A DNA stretch of 64,000 nucleotides from Methyloversatilis sp. Lineage in GTDB: Bacteria > Pseudomonadota > Gammaproteobacteria > Burkholderiales > Rhodocyclaceae. Made by a program: the position numbers and the translations under genes. Position 1 is the stretch's first letter; each line of letters begins with the position of its first letter. Where the stretch lies: positions 62,001-126,000 of the forward strand of contig JAGNYW010000005.1 of assembly GCA_017984755.1 (NCBI GenBank), read 5' to 3'. Of the stretch, positions 52,655-60,736 are shown piece after piece. The notes under the pieces were generated by a model, which was not told the origin of the DNA, did not search any database, and saw only the letters and a list, made by a program, of their open reading frames with translations.

Positions 52655-53794
52655 TCAGGGGCGGGTGACGTTCACCTGCGTCGTCTGCCCGTCGCTGTAA
52701 CGCAGCGTGCCCGACATGGTGCGACTGTTCGCGATGCGCAGATTCAGGCTGCCGGTGTTGATCATCACGCTGCCGTTGGCGTAGATATTCAGCGCGAATT
52801 CGACGTCACGGTCGCGAACTTCGCCCTCGCCCTGAAAGTGCACGTCGCTCACGCCCTGGCCATAGGCCTGTATCAGCATCGCGTTGTACACCTGCCACAC
52901 GGGATGGTTGGTGACGTTGATGCGCGGGCTGCGCAGCGACACATCGTTGCCGTTTCGGCTCAGTGTCAGCGGAACACGTTCGCCCTGGGCATCGACCATG
53001 GTCCAGTCGCCCGACAGGTCCCGCTCGGCGGGGGCGGCCTGCGGCTGAGGTTCGACCGGCGAAAATGCCGTGCTCGGGGCGGGCGGGGCAGGAGGGGGCC
53101 CAGGCAAGTCGATGTTGTCGTCCGGCGGCGGCGGTGTCGCTTCCTCGTCAGCGAAGATTCCGATCAGGATCAGCGCGGTGAATAGGATGCCGACGCCCCA
53201 CACGAACTTGCGCGCGGCGCCTATGACGCGACCGACCGGTTTCTTCAGGCTGTCGGGAAGCGGCAGATCGTCGCCTGTGGTATCGCCCTTGTCCGATGAA
53301 GCATCCCGGTCCGGATGTACGCGCTGCGGGATGCCGGGCAGTTTTTCCAGCACGCCGCACAGTTCGCCGAAATCGTACTGCCAGCGCTTGTCGGTCATTT
53401 CGTGGGCATTGCGTCGCCCCAGCGGCTGCAGTTCGTCGGGCAGCTGTTCCGGATCAGGCATCACCGCGCCGCCGACCAGCACCGGGATGACGCGCACGTC
53501 GCGACGCTTCATCGCGCGTGCGATTTCCGCACGTACATGGTCGAGCGGGTTGTCGATGCGCCGCTCGCCCTGGGCGTCGGTCATGCCCAGCCAGTGCGGG
53601 CCGATGAGGACCAGCACTACGTTGCAGCGGTCGAGCTCGCGTTCGATGGCGTCGACGAAGTCCTCGCCCGCGGCGATGCTTTCGAGGTCGCGGAACACTT
53701 CCAGCTCGGGGAAGGCCTGCAGCAGGTTTTCATGCAGCGTCTGCGCGTAGCCGCTGCTGTCCTTGCGCCGGTATGAAATGAATAGGCGTGCCAT
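52655..53794 (-). CDS. Membrane-anchored TIR-domain protein
   Basis: A 379-residue protein. Residues 1-150 form a TIR domain: LFISYRRKDSSGYAQTLHEN (box 1), VFRDLESIAAGEDF (BB-loop region), VVLVLIGPHWL and a helix NPLDHVRAEIARAM where Glu90 is a candidate catalytic residue for NAD+ cleavage. A linker leads to one membrane helix (about 197-214), a Pro-rich stretch (220-255) and a C-terminal beta-rich domain (258-379) with no family I recognise, expected in the periplasm. The start is ATG at 53794 (MARLFISY); an extension upstream is not TIR-like. The CHAT gene follows after 96 bases. The topology would let an outside signal control a cytoplasmic TIR. Confidence 0.85.
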   Translation of the reverse strand: MARLFISYRRKDSSGYAQTLHENLLQAFPELEVFRDLESIAAGEDFVDAIERELDRCNVVLVLIGPHWLGMTDAQGERRIDNPLDHVRAEIARAMKRRDVRVIPVLVGGAVMPDPEQLPDELQPLGRRNAHEMTDKRWQYDFGELCGVLEKLPGIPQRVHPDRDASSDKGDTTGDDLPLPDSLKKPVGRVIGAARKFVWGVGILFTALILIGIFADEEATPPPPDDNIDLPGPPPAPPAPSTAFSPVEPQPQAAPAERDLSGDWTMVDAQGERVPLTLSRNGNDVSLRSPRINVTNHPVWQVYNAMLIQAYGQGVSDVHFQGEGEVRDRDVEFALNIYANGSVMINTGSLNLRIANSRTMSGTLRYSDGQTTQVNVTRP

Positions 53795-53807
53795 GGCGGT
53801 AACAGGT

Positions 53808-53924
53808 TCAGCGACGCGCTGCCATCGCGTCGGATGGGAGGCAGGGTGCGATGACGAAACTGCCGCGACCAATGTGAATGCACGGGCGGCCGTCACTGCC
53901 GATGCACAAGGCGACTCTTTTCAT
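53808..53924 (-). CDS. Possible small ORF in leader of TIR operon (38 aa)
   Basis: Thirty-eight codons starting with ATG at 53924 behind GGAG at seven bases, encoding MKRVALCIGSDGRPCIHIGR and ending AMAARR. It stops 13 bases before the TIR start codon, so it could be a leader peptide or coupled small gene. The peptide has three Cys and no family I recognise. A longer in-frame start exists at 54077 but lacks a ribosome site. Support is limited to the ribosome site, GC-rich third positions and position. Confidence 0.3.
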   Translation of the reverse strand: MKRVALCIGSDGRPCIHIGRGSFVIAPCLPSDAMAARR

Positions 53925-54230
53925 GGATCGCTCCGTGGATGACGTGATCGCACCGATGCCCGCGTGCGATGTCGCGCAACGCGGGCACGGAAGGAAAATC
54001 CGTGCATCCGCCAAGGGCGACGATTGAAGTCTAGGCGCTCCGGCCGCGCTTGAAAACATGCCGGATGCCTCCGGCACCGGTCATAGGTCATCGGGACGAG
54101 TCGGCCGTTTGCCGCCCGGGCCATTTATCATCGGTCACGCACGGCCCTTCTCACCGAACATGCAGAAAGCGCACATGAACGAAAAACCGTCGGAAAACCA
54201 GGCGGATCCCATCGACCCGGAATACCTTCG
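53925..54230. other. Divergent intergenic region between TIR operon and HDAC-like gene
   Basis: About 306 bases with no supported gene. One strong imperfect hairpin is present (GCCCGCGTGCG at 53958-53968 and CGCAACGCGGGC at 53975-53986, one bulged A), in the leader side of the TIR operon. AAGGAAAATC follows at 53991-54000. I found no clear promoter pair. Confidence 0.4.
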
Positions 54231-55178
54231 ATGAACGACGCGCACACGTCCTCGTCATGCGTACTTCTGACCCATGCCGACTGCCGCGAACATCGGCCGG
54301 GCGATACTCACCCGGAAGCACCGGCCCGGCTCGACGCGGTGCTGGCCGACATCGAACGGTCGGGGCTGATGCGCACATGGCGTCGCACAGATGCACCGCT
54401 GGCGACGCGCGAACAGCTCGAGCGCGTGCATCACCCGGCCTATCTCGATGAGGTGGAGCGGGTGGCGCCGAAAACCGGGTTGCACAGGCTCGATGCCGAC
54501 ACCCTAATGTCGCCCGGCTCGCTTGCCGCGGCATCGCGCGCAGCCGGCGCCATGGTGCATGCGGTCGATCTGGTGATAAGCGGCCGTGCGCGCAGCGTGT
54601 TCTGCGCCACCCGGCCGCCCGGTCACCACGCGCGCGCCGGCGACGCCATGGGCTTCTGCATCTACGGCAATGCAGCGGTCGGCATCGCGCACGCGCTGGC
54701 CGTGCATGGTCTCGAGCGCGTGGCCATCGCCGATTTCGACGTGCATCGCGGCAACGGCACGGAAAGCATGTTCCGGCGCGAGCCGCGCGTGCTGATGGCA
54801 GACAGCTTTCAGCATCCCTATTACCCGATCGGCAATTTTCCGGAACGCACAGGTTATCTGCCCATGCGTCTTGCCGCCGGTGACGGCAGCGACGCTTTTC
54901 GCCGACACTGGCGTACCTCGGCACTGCCCGGCCTGCGCGCCTTCCGGCCGCAGCTGGTGGTGGTGTCGGCCGGCTTCGATGCACTGCGCGGCGATCCGCT
55001 GGCCAACATCCAGCTGGAGGCTGCCGATTACCGCTGGCTCACGCATGAACTGCGCGACATCGCGGAAGCCTCGGCGCAGGGGCGCATCGTGTCCACGCTG
55101 GAGGGGGGGTACGGGCTGACTGCGATCGGCCCGGCCGTTGTGGCGCACCTCATGGCACTGGGCGACTGCGCACGCTGA
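54231..55178 (+). CDS. Histone deacetylase-family amidohydrolase
   Basis: A 315-residue zinc deacetylase of the bacterial HDAC/AcuC group. The start has TRPPGHHARAGDAMGFC with the catalytic His pair, the Zn ligands are in IADFDVHRGNGTE (Asp and His) and in VSAGFDALRGDPL (Asp), and LEGGYGL is the usual final motif. Bacterial members act on acetylated small molecules such as polyamines or on acetyl-proteins; the substrate here is unknown. It starts 306 bases after the divergent leader and ends 48 bases before the NfeD gene. Confidence 0.9.
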   Translation: MNDAHTSSSCVLLTHADCREHRPGDTHPEAPARLDAVLADIERSGLMRTWRRTDAPLATREQLERVHHPAYLDEVERVAPKTGLHRLDADTLMSPGSLAAASRAAGAMVHAVDLVISGRARSVFCATRPPGHHARAGDAMGFCIYGNAAVGIAHALAVHGLERVAIADFDVHRGNGTESMFRREPRVLMADSFQHPYYPIGNFPERTGYLPMRLAAGDGSDAFRRHWRTSALPGLRAFRPQLVVVSAGFDALRGDPLANIQLEAADYRWLTHELRDIAEASAQGRIVSTLEGGYGLTAIGPAVVAHLMALGDCAR

Positions 55179-55226
55179 ACCGGTACACTGCGCAGCGAAA
55201 CGAACCCCGAAAAGGTAGCCGAGTAA

Positions 55227-55688
55227 ATGGATATCGAATGGTGGCACTGGCTGGTCGCCGGACTGGCGCTGATCCTGGCCGAACTTGCGGTGCCGGGCAT
55301 GGTGCTCGTGTGGTTCGGCGTGGCGGCCGTGGGGGTGGGGCTGCTGGTCGCTGCGGTGCCCGGCCTGTCGCTCACACTGTTGCTTGCGCTCTGGACAGTG
55401 CTGTCGTGCGCGCTGGTATTCCTGTGGTTCAGGGTGTTCCGCACCGACCAGCACAAGACGCATGCCGGCATGTCGGGCGGAGAACCGATCGGCGAGATCG
55501 GCCTGCTGGTTCAGGATGTCGCACCCTTTGGCCGTGGCCGGGTGCGTTTCCAGAAACCGGTGCTGGGCAGCGATGCGTGGGACTGCATCGCGGATGAGGA
55601 ACTGGCGGCGGGCGAGCGCGTGAAGGTGCTGTCGGTCGAGGGCACGCTGCTCAAGGTGGGACGCATCAACAAGGGAGTTTCGGCATGA
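55227..55688 (+). CDS. NfeD-like membrane protein
   Basis: A 153-residue protein with hydrophobic helices at about 8-26, 29-50 and 52-68 and a small C-terminal OB-fold domain (about 85-150, with GEIGLLVQDVAPFGRGRVRF and EGTLLKVGRIN). This is the short NfeD1b type, which pairs with SPFH proteins. Its stop overlaps the SPFH gene (ATGA). The pair is thought to organise membrane microdomains or to support proteolysis of membrane proteins. Confidence 0.88.
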   Translation: MDIEWWHWLVAGLALILAELAVPGMVLVWFGVAAVGVGLLVAAVPGLSLTLLLALWTVLSCALVFLWFRVFRTDQHKTHAGMSGGEPIGEIGLLVQDVAPFGRGRVRFQKPVLGSDAWDCIADEELAAGERVKVLSVEGTLLKVGRINKGVSA

Positions 55689-56545
55689 CTTCGGGAATCG
55701 TCGTTGCAGTCGCGATACTGGTATTCGCCTTCATCACCCTGGCCAAGGGTCTGCGCATCGTGCCGCAGGGCGAGGAGTGGATCGTGCAGCGCATGGGCAA
55801 GTACAACGGCACGCTGCTGCCCGGCCTCAACATCATCATTCCCTATCTGGACGACGTGGCCTACAAGGTCATCACGAAGGACATCATCCTCGACGTGCAG
55901 GAACAGGAAGTGATCACGCGTGACAACGCGGTGATCCGCACCAATGCGGTCGCCTTCATCAAGGTGACCGATCCGGTCAAGGCGGTGTATGGCGTGACCG
56001 ACTTTTCGGAAGCCATCCGCAACCTGATCATGACCACACTGCGCTCCATCATCGGGGAAATGGACCTCGATCAGGCGCTGTCCAGCCGCGACAAGATCAA
56101 GGTGCGGCTGCGCGAAAGCATCGCCGACGAGGCGATCGACTGGGGCCTGACCGTGAAGTCGGTGGAGATACAGGACATCAACCCGTCGGATTCGATGCAG
56201 CGCGCGATGGAACAGCAGGCCAGCGCCGAGCGCGAGCGCAAGGCCATGGTCACGCGGTCGGAAGGGCAGAAGCAGTCGATGATCCTCGAAGCCGAAGCGC
56301 GGCTGGAATCCGCCAAGCGCGATGCCGCGGCGCAGGTGACGCTGGCTGAAGCCAGCGCAGAGTCGATCCGCAGGGTCACCGCGTCGCTCGGCGACCAGCA
56401 ACTGCCGATGATGTATCTGCTGGGTGAAAAGTATGTGGCGGCACTGCACAGGCTCGGCGAGTCGCCGAACGCCAAGATCGTCGTGCTGCCGGCCGATCTG
56501 CAGGACGCAGTCGCCGGCATCTTCGCGCGCGCCGGCAAAGGCTGA
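55685..56545 (+). CDS. SPFH/stomatin-like (QmcA type) membrane protein
   Basis: A 286-residue protein with an N-terminal membrane segment (about 4-20), an SPFH/Band 7 domain starting IVPQGEEWIVQRMGKYN and containing LPGLNIIIPY, and a C-terminal coiled coil rich in Ala, Glu and Arg (about 170-240). It forms large oligomers on the membrane in the family. It is co-transcribed with the NfeD-like gene. Confidence 0.92.
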   Translation: MTSGIVVAVAILVFAFITLAKGLRIVPQGEEWIVQRMGKYNGTLLPGLNIIIPYLDDVAYKVITKDIILDVQEQEVITRDNAVIRTNAVAFIKVTDPVKAVYGVTDFSEAIRNLIMTTLRSIIGEMDLDQALSSRDKIKVRLRESIADEAIDWGLTVKSVEIQDINPSDSMQRAMEQQASAERERKAMVTRSEGQKQSMILEAEARLESAKRDAAAQVTLAEASAESIRRVTASLGDQQLPMMYLLGEKYVAALHRLGESPNAKIVVLPADLQDAVAGIFARAGKG

Positions 56546-56583
56546 GCAACGCATCCGTTCCCACCCGAATCCGGAATCCAACC

Positions 56584-58230
56584 ATGTCAGACGTCGAACG
56601 TGAGTCGATGGAATTCGACCTGCTGATCGTCGGCGCCGGTCCTGCCGGACTGGCGGCGGCCATCCGCGCCAAACAGAGGGCGGCAGAGGCCGGCCACGAG
56701 CTTTCGGTGTGCGTCATCGAAAAGGCATCGGAAATCGGCGCCCACATCCTGTCCGGCGCGGTGATGGACCCGCGTGCCCTGACCGAGCTGCTGCCCGACT
56801 GGCAAGCCCTCGGCGCACCGCTGCACACGCCGGTCACGCGGGACAAGGTGCTGTTCCTGTCGGAAACCGGCGCGCGCAGCGTGCCGCACGTGTTGCTGCC
56901 GGAGAGTTTCCGCAATGGAGGCAACTACATCGTCCGTCTCGGTCATGTGGTGAAGTGGCTGGGCGAGCAGGCGGAAGCGCTCGGCGTCGAGGTTTACGCC
57001 GGCTTCGCCGGCAGCAGCGTGCTGTTCGACGACGACAATCGCGTGGCAGGCGTCATCACCGGCGACATGGGTGTCGGCCGCGATGGCTCGCCCGGCAGCG
57101 CCTACCAGCCCGGCATGACGCTGCGTGCCCGATACACGCTGTTCGGCGAAGGCTGCCGCGGGCACCTCGGCAAGCAGCTCGAGGCGCACTATGCGCTGCG
57201 CGAAGGCGTCGATCCGCAGACCTACGGGCTGGGCGTCAAGGAGTTGTGGGAGGTGCCCGCCGGGCAGAGCCAACCCGGGCTGGTGGTGCATACCGCCGGC
57301 TGGCCGCTCGATGACGCGACCTACGGCGGCGGCTTCGTCTACCACCTGAAAGACAATCTGGTCGCCATCGGCTACGTCGTCGGCCTGAATTACAGCAACC
57401 CGTGGCTGTCGCCGTTCGAGGAGTTCCAGCGCTACAAGACACACCCGGTCATCCGCACCCACATCGAGGGCGGACGCCGGCTTGCCTACGGCGCGCGCGC
57501 CATCGCAGCCGGCGGCCTGCAGAGTCTGCCGGCGCTGGTATTTCCGGGCGGCGCGCTGATCGGCGACGATGCCGGCTTCCTGAATGCGGCGCGCATCAAG
57601 GGCAGTCACGCGGCGATCAAGAGCGGCATGCTTGCCGCAGATGCCGCTGTCGACGCCATCGTGGCCGGCCGTACGCAGGACGCACTCGACACCTATCCGG
57701 CTGCCTTCCGCATCAGCTGGCTGCACGAAGAACTGTACCGGACGCGCAATTTCAAGCCCTACATGAAGAAGGGGCAGCGCCTGGGCGCCTTCCTGTTCGG
57801 CGCCGAACAGCTGCTGTTCAAGGGCAATGTGCCCTGGACGCTGCGCAACGAAGCCGACCACGCGACACTCGAACCGGCCGCCACAAGCGTGCGCATCGAC
57901 TATCCGAAACCGGACGGTGTGCTCACCTACGATCGTCTGTCGTCGGTATTCCTCTCGAGCACCAATCACGAGGAAGACCAGCCCTGCCATCTGACGCTGA
58001 AGGATGCCGGTGTTGCGATCACGGTGAATCTCGCGGCCTACGACTCGCCCGAACAGCGCTACTGCCCGGCGGGCGTCTATGAAATCGTGCGCGAAGTGTC
58101 GGGGCCGAGACTGCAGATCAACGCGCAGAACTGCGTGCACTGCAAGACCTGCGACATCAAGGATCCGACGCAGAACATTCACTGGGTGACGCCGCAGGGC
58201 GGCGAAGGACCGATCTACAACGGCATGTGA
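56584..58230 (+). CDS. Electron transfer flavoprotein-ubiquinone oxidoreductase
   Basis: ETF-QO passes electrons from ETF (fatty-acid and amine oxidation) to the quinone pool at the inner membrane. The 548 residues show the FAD motif IVGAGPAGLAAAIRAKQ, the GAHILSGAVMDPRAL segment, the ubiquinone-binding and membrane region, and the C-terminal 4Fe-4S cluster site NCVHCKTCDIKDPTQ. The length is normal. No etfAB lies in the window. A conspicuous inverted repeat begins five bases after the stop. Confidence 0.95.
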   Translation: MSDVERESMEFDLLIVGAGPAGLAAAIRAKQRAAEAGHELSVCVIEKASEIGAHILSGAVMDPRALTELLPDWQALGAPLHTPVTRDKVLFLSETGARSVPHVLLPESFRNGGNYIVRLGHVVKWLGEQAEALGVEVYAGFAGSSVLFDDDNRVAGVITGDMGVGRDGSPGSAYQPGMTLRARYTLFGEGCRGHLGKQLEAHYALREGVDPQTYGLGVKELWEVPAGQSQPGLVVHTAGWPLDDATYGGGFVYHLKDNLVAIGYVVGLNYSNPWLSPFEEFQRYKTHPVIRTHIEGGRRLAYGARAIAAGGLQSLPALVFPGGALIGDDAGFLNAARIKGSHAAIKSGMLAADAAVDAIVAGRTQDALDTYPAAFRISWLHEELYRTRNFKPYMKKGQRLGAFLFGAEQLLFKGNVPWTLRNEADHATLEPAATSVRIDYPKPDGVLTYDRLSSVFLSSTNHEEDQPCHLTLKDAGVAITVNLAAYDSPEQRYCPAGVYEIVREVSGPRLQINAQNCVHCKTCDIKDPTQNIHWVTPQGGEGPIYNGM

Positions 58231-58234
58231 GGGC

Positions 58235-58324
58235 AGATTCAAGATGCAAGATTCAAGATGCAAGGCGTCGGCGCGGTGATGCCGGGCTGCGTGCTCCTGG
58301 GCTTGAATCTTGCATCTTGAATCT
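58235..58324. repeat. 23-bp perfect inverted repeat with internal 14-base direct repeat
   Basis: The left arm 58235-58257 (AGATTCAAGATGCAAG then ATTCAAG) is the exact complement of 58302-58324, with 44 bases between. Within and just past the left arm GATTCAAGATGCAA is repeated (58236-58249 and 58250-58263). It is placed just after the ETF-QO stop. It resembles the extragenic GATTCAAG-type repeats found scattered in several betaproteobacteria and could act as a terminator hairpin or REP-like element; no T tract follows. Confidence 0.85.
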
Positions 58325-58347
58325 CGCCTGCTGACCGGACAGAAACG

Positions 58348-59328
58348 ATGAAGACACGCGTCACCGAAATGCTGGGCATCCGCTACCCCATCGTGCAGGG
58401 CGGAATGATGTGGGTCGGTACGGCGGAGCTGTCGTCGGCGGTGTCGAACGCCGGCGGGCTGGGCGTGCTGACGGCGCTCACGCAGGCCACACCCGAGGCG
58501 CTGGCGAAGGAGATCGAACGCTGCCGCGGCATGACCGATGCACCGTTCGGCGTGAATCTGACGATACTGCCGGCGATCAAGCCGCCGCCTTACGAGGCTT
58601 ACCTCGACGTCATCCTGGATTCAGGCATCCGCATCCTCGAAACCGCGGGCAACAATCCGGAAGCGTTCATCGTCAAGGCAAAGGCGCGGGGCGTGGTGCT
58701 GATCCACAAGTGCGTCGCGGTGCGCCATGCCCTGTCGGCGCAGCGCAAGGGTGTCGACATCATCAGCATCGACGGTTTCGAATGCGCCGGTCACCCGGGT
58801 GAAGACGATGTGCCGGGGCTGGTGCTGATTCCGCTGGCGGTGCAGGCACTCGACGTGCCCGTAATTGCATCGGGCGGCATCGGCGACGGACGCGGCATGG
58901 CTGCCGCGCTGGCGCTGGGTGCGGAAGGCGTGAACATGGGGACACGTTTCTGTGCGACGCAGGAAGCGCCGATCCACGACAACATCAAGCAGGCGCTGGT
59001 GAATGCCAGCGAGCGTGACACGCGGCTCATCCTGCGCAGCCTGCACAACACCGCACGCGTGTTCCGCAATGCCGTATCGGAAGAGGTCGCAGCGGCGGAG
59101 AATCGGCCGGGCGGCTGTCAGTTCGAGGACATCCGTCCGCTGGTGAGCGGTGCGCGCGGCGCCGCGGCGCTGGCGGAGGGGAACGTCGATGGCGGCATCA
59201 TCACGGCGGGTCAGGTGGTGGGCCTGATCCGTGACGTGCCGACCTGCGACGTGCTGATTTCACGCATGGTGGCCGAGTGCCGCGAAAGCCTTCGTGTCGC
59301 GGGCCTGCGTGCATCGGGGATCACGTAG
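58348..59328 (+). CDS. Nitronate monooxygenase / FMN-dependent oxidoreductase
   Basis: A 326-residue TIM-barrel flavoenzyme of the 2-nitropropane dioxygenase family. It starts with MLGIRYPIVQGGMMWVGTAE, has the His region FECAGHPGEDD expected at the active site, and binds the FMN phosphate through IASGGIGDGRGMAAALALGA and MGTRF. Members oxidise nitronates or reduce quinones or enoyl compounds, so the natural substrate here is uncertain. It is a single gene with 142 bases to the next operon. Confidence 0.88.
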   Translation: MKTRVTEMLGIRYPIVQGGMMWVGTAELSSAVSNAGGLGVLTALTQATPEALAKEIERCRGMTDAPFGVNLTILPAIKPPPYEAYLDVILDSGIRILETAGNNPEAFIVKAKARGVVLIHKCVAVRHALSAQRKGVDIISIDGFECAGHPGEDDVPGLVLIPLAVQALDVPVIASGGIGDGRGMAAALALGAEGVNMGTRFCATQEAPIHDNIKQALVNASERDTRLILRSLHNTARVFRNAVSEEVAAAENRPGGCQFEDIRPLVSGARGAAALAEGNVDGGIITAGQVVGLIRDVPTCDVLISRMVAECRESLRVAGLRASGIT

Positions 59329-59442
59329 CGGCGCCTCAGAATTCGGACGGCGAGGCAGGTCAAGCAGTACGCGGAAGAATTCCACTAGACGCATGTTTTC
59401 GAATGTGCCCCTGTTCAACGTTCATTCACCTTCCGTTGCCCT

Positions 59443-59466
59443 ATATTCGTATAATCGTTAGAATAT
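59443..59466 (+). promoter_or_regulatory. Operator and -10 of ArsR-rhodanese operon
   Basis: Half sites ATATTC (59443-59448) and GAATAT (59461-59466) flank a perfect -10 box TATAAT (59450-59455). The ATG at 59471 would be only about nine bases after the predicted start site and has no Shine-Dalgarno. The -35 is weak (TTCACC at 59425-59430). The layout mirrors that of arsR at 37178. Confidence 0.55.
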
Positions 59467-59470
59467 TTTC

Positions 59471-60139
59471 ATGAATAAGCGATTTCTAAAAGATATCCTG
59501 TACGAGCAGGTCGCCCGCATCGGTAAAGCCGCCTCCAGCCCGAAGCGACTGGAACTCCTGGATCTCTTGGCGCAAGGCGAGAAAACCGTTGAAACGCTCG
59601 CGAGTGAGTTGTCGGCAGACATCAAGCTCACCAGCGCGCATCTGAAAGTATTGAAGGAAGCACGCCTCGTGACTTTTCGTCGTGAGGGCAAATACATCAT
59701 CTATCAACTGGCAGGCCGTGATGTGGCGGGTCTGTGGGTCAGTCTGCGCCAGGTCGCCGAGGAGCACCTGCTGGAGCTGAAGATGGCCCTGGGGCAGATG
59801 GTTGCCGATCCGGCGACGCTCTCTGCAGTCAGTCGTGAAGGACTGCTGGAACAGGCCCGACGCGGTGAGGTGTTCGTCATCGATGTGCGTCCGCCAGCGG
59901 AATACGAAGCGGCTCACCTTCCGTTTGCCCGCTCGATGCCGGTGGCCGAGATTGAGCAGCGCCTTGCTGAATTGCCGTCCGACGTCGAGATTGTCGCCTA
60001 CTGCCGAGGGCCGTTCTGCCTGCTCTCTGACGAGGCCGTGGCGTTGCTCGCTGAGAAAGGCTATCGAGTGCGCAAGATCCTTGATGGCGTCAGTGAATGG
60101 CTGGCGGCAGGTCTTCCGGTGGAGCAAGGCAACCCATGA
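59471..60139 (+). CDS. ArsR-family regulator fused to a rhodanese domain
   Basis: A 222-residue fusion. Residues about 10-100 are an ArsR-type winged helix (SSPKRLELLDLLAQGEKTVE, then IKLTSAHLKVLKEARLV). Residues about 122-218 are a rhodanese domain (EVFVIDVRPPAEYEAAHLPF) with active-site Cys178 in the loop YCRGPFC. There are no classical ArsR metal-site cysteines, so the rhodanese Cys may be the sensor, reacting with sulfane sulfur or an electrophile. It is autoregulated in all likelihood through the dyad over its -10. Flanking sequence is AT-richer than the surroundings. It overlaps the next gene by four bases. Confidence 0.9.
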   Translation: MNKRFLKDILYEQVARIGKAASSPKRLELLDLLAQGEKTVETLASELSADIKLTSAHLKVLKEARLVTFRREGKYIIYQLAGRDVAGLWVSLRQVAEEHLLELKMALGQMVADPATLSAVSREGLLEQARRGEVFVIDVRPPAEYEAAHLPFARSMPVAEIEQRLAELPSDVEIVAYCRGPFCLLSDEAVALLAEKGYRVRKILDGVSEWLAAGLPVEQGNP

Positions 60140-60714
60140 GCATGAAAGGACGCGAAAGCGGCATGCCCGATGAAGCCTACTGGACGAGTTTTTTCGAGGC
60201 AGAGGCTGCTATCGACAGGTTGCTCGGCACTGCGGTGCCGGGAAATGTCATCGAATTCGGCTGCGGATACGGTTCCTTTACGGTGCCCGCTGCCCGACGT
60301 ACGGCAGGGCGTGTCGTCGCACTGGATATCGAACCGGAAATGGTCGCCTGTGTGCGCCGGAAGGCCGTCACTTTCGATCTCCCGAACATACAAGCCGAGG
60401 TTCGAGATTTCGTTGCACACGGAACGGGCGTGGACTCCGGGTCGCAGGCGCACGCGCTGATTTTCAACCTGCTGCACCTGGAGCAGCCTGTTTCCCTGCT
60501 GCGCGAGGCCTACCGGACCTTGCAGGATGGTGGCGTGCTTTCGGTGATTCACTGGCGCAGTGACATACCCACACCACGCGGTCCATCGCTGGAAATCCGT
60601 CCGACTCCGGAGCAATGCCGGGAATGGATGGCCGAGGCCGGTTTTCACACCATTGAATCAGTTGATTTGCAAAGTTGTTGCCCGCTTCACTTCGGCCTGC
60701 TGGCCAGGCGTTGA
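60136..60714 (+). CDS. SAM-dependent methyltransferase with vicinal-Cys tail
   Basis: A 192-residue class I methyltransferase. Motif I is IEFGCGYGSFT, motif II ends with ALDIEPE, and LIFNLLHLEQP is the post-I region. The C-terminus carries a Cys pair (Cys181-Cys182, SCCPLHFGLL). The start ATG at 60136 overlaps the regulator stop (ATGA). The substrate is unknown; a thiol, metalloid or chalcogen compound would fit the neighbours but this is inference. It is 22 bases before the DsrE-like gene. Confidence 0.85.
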   Translation: MSMKGRESGMPDEAYWTSFFEAEAAIDRLLGTAVPGNVIEFGCGYGSFTVPAARRTAGRVVALDIEPEMVACVRRKAVTFDLPNIQAEVRDFVAHGTGVDSGSQAHALIFNLLHLEQPVSLLREAYRTLQDGGVLSVIHWRSDIPTPRGPSLEIRPTPEQCREWMAEAGFHTIESVDLQSCCPLHFGLLARR

Positions 60715-60736
60715 TTCATATCCATACGGAGCCACG

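Noticed and set aside
54151..54984. Minus-strand frame of 277 codons opposite the HDAC-like gene
   Set aside because: Arg/Ala-rich shadow with no domain; the plus-strand enzyme has its full zinc site.
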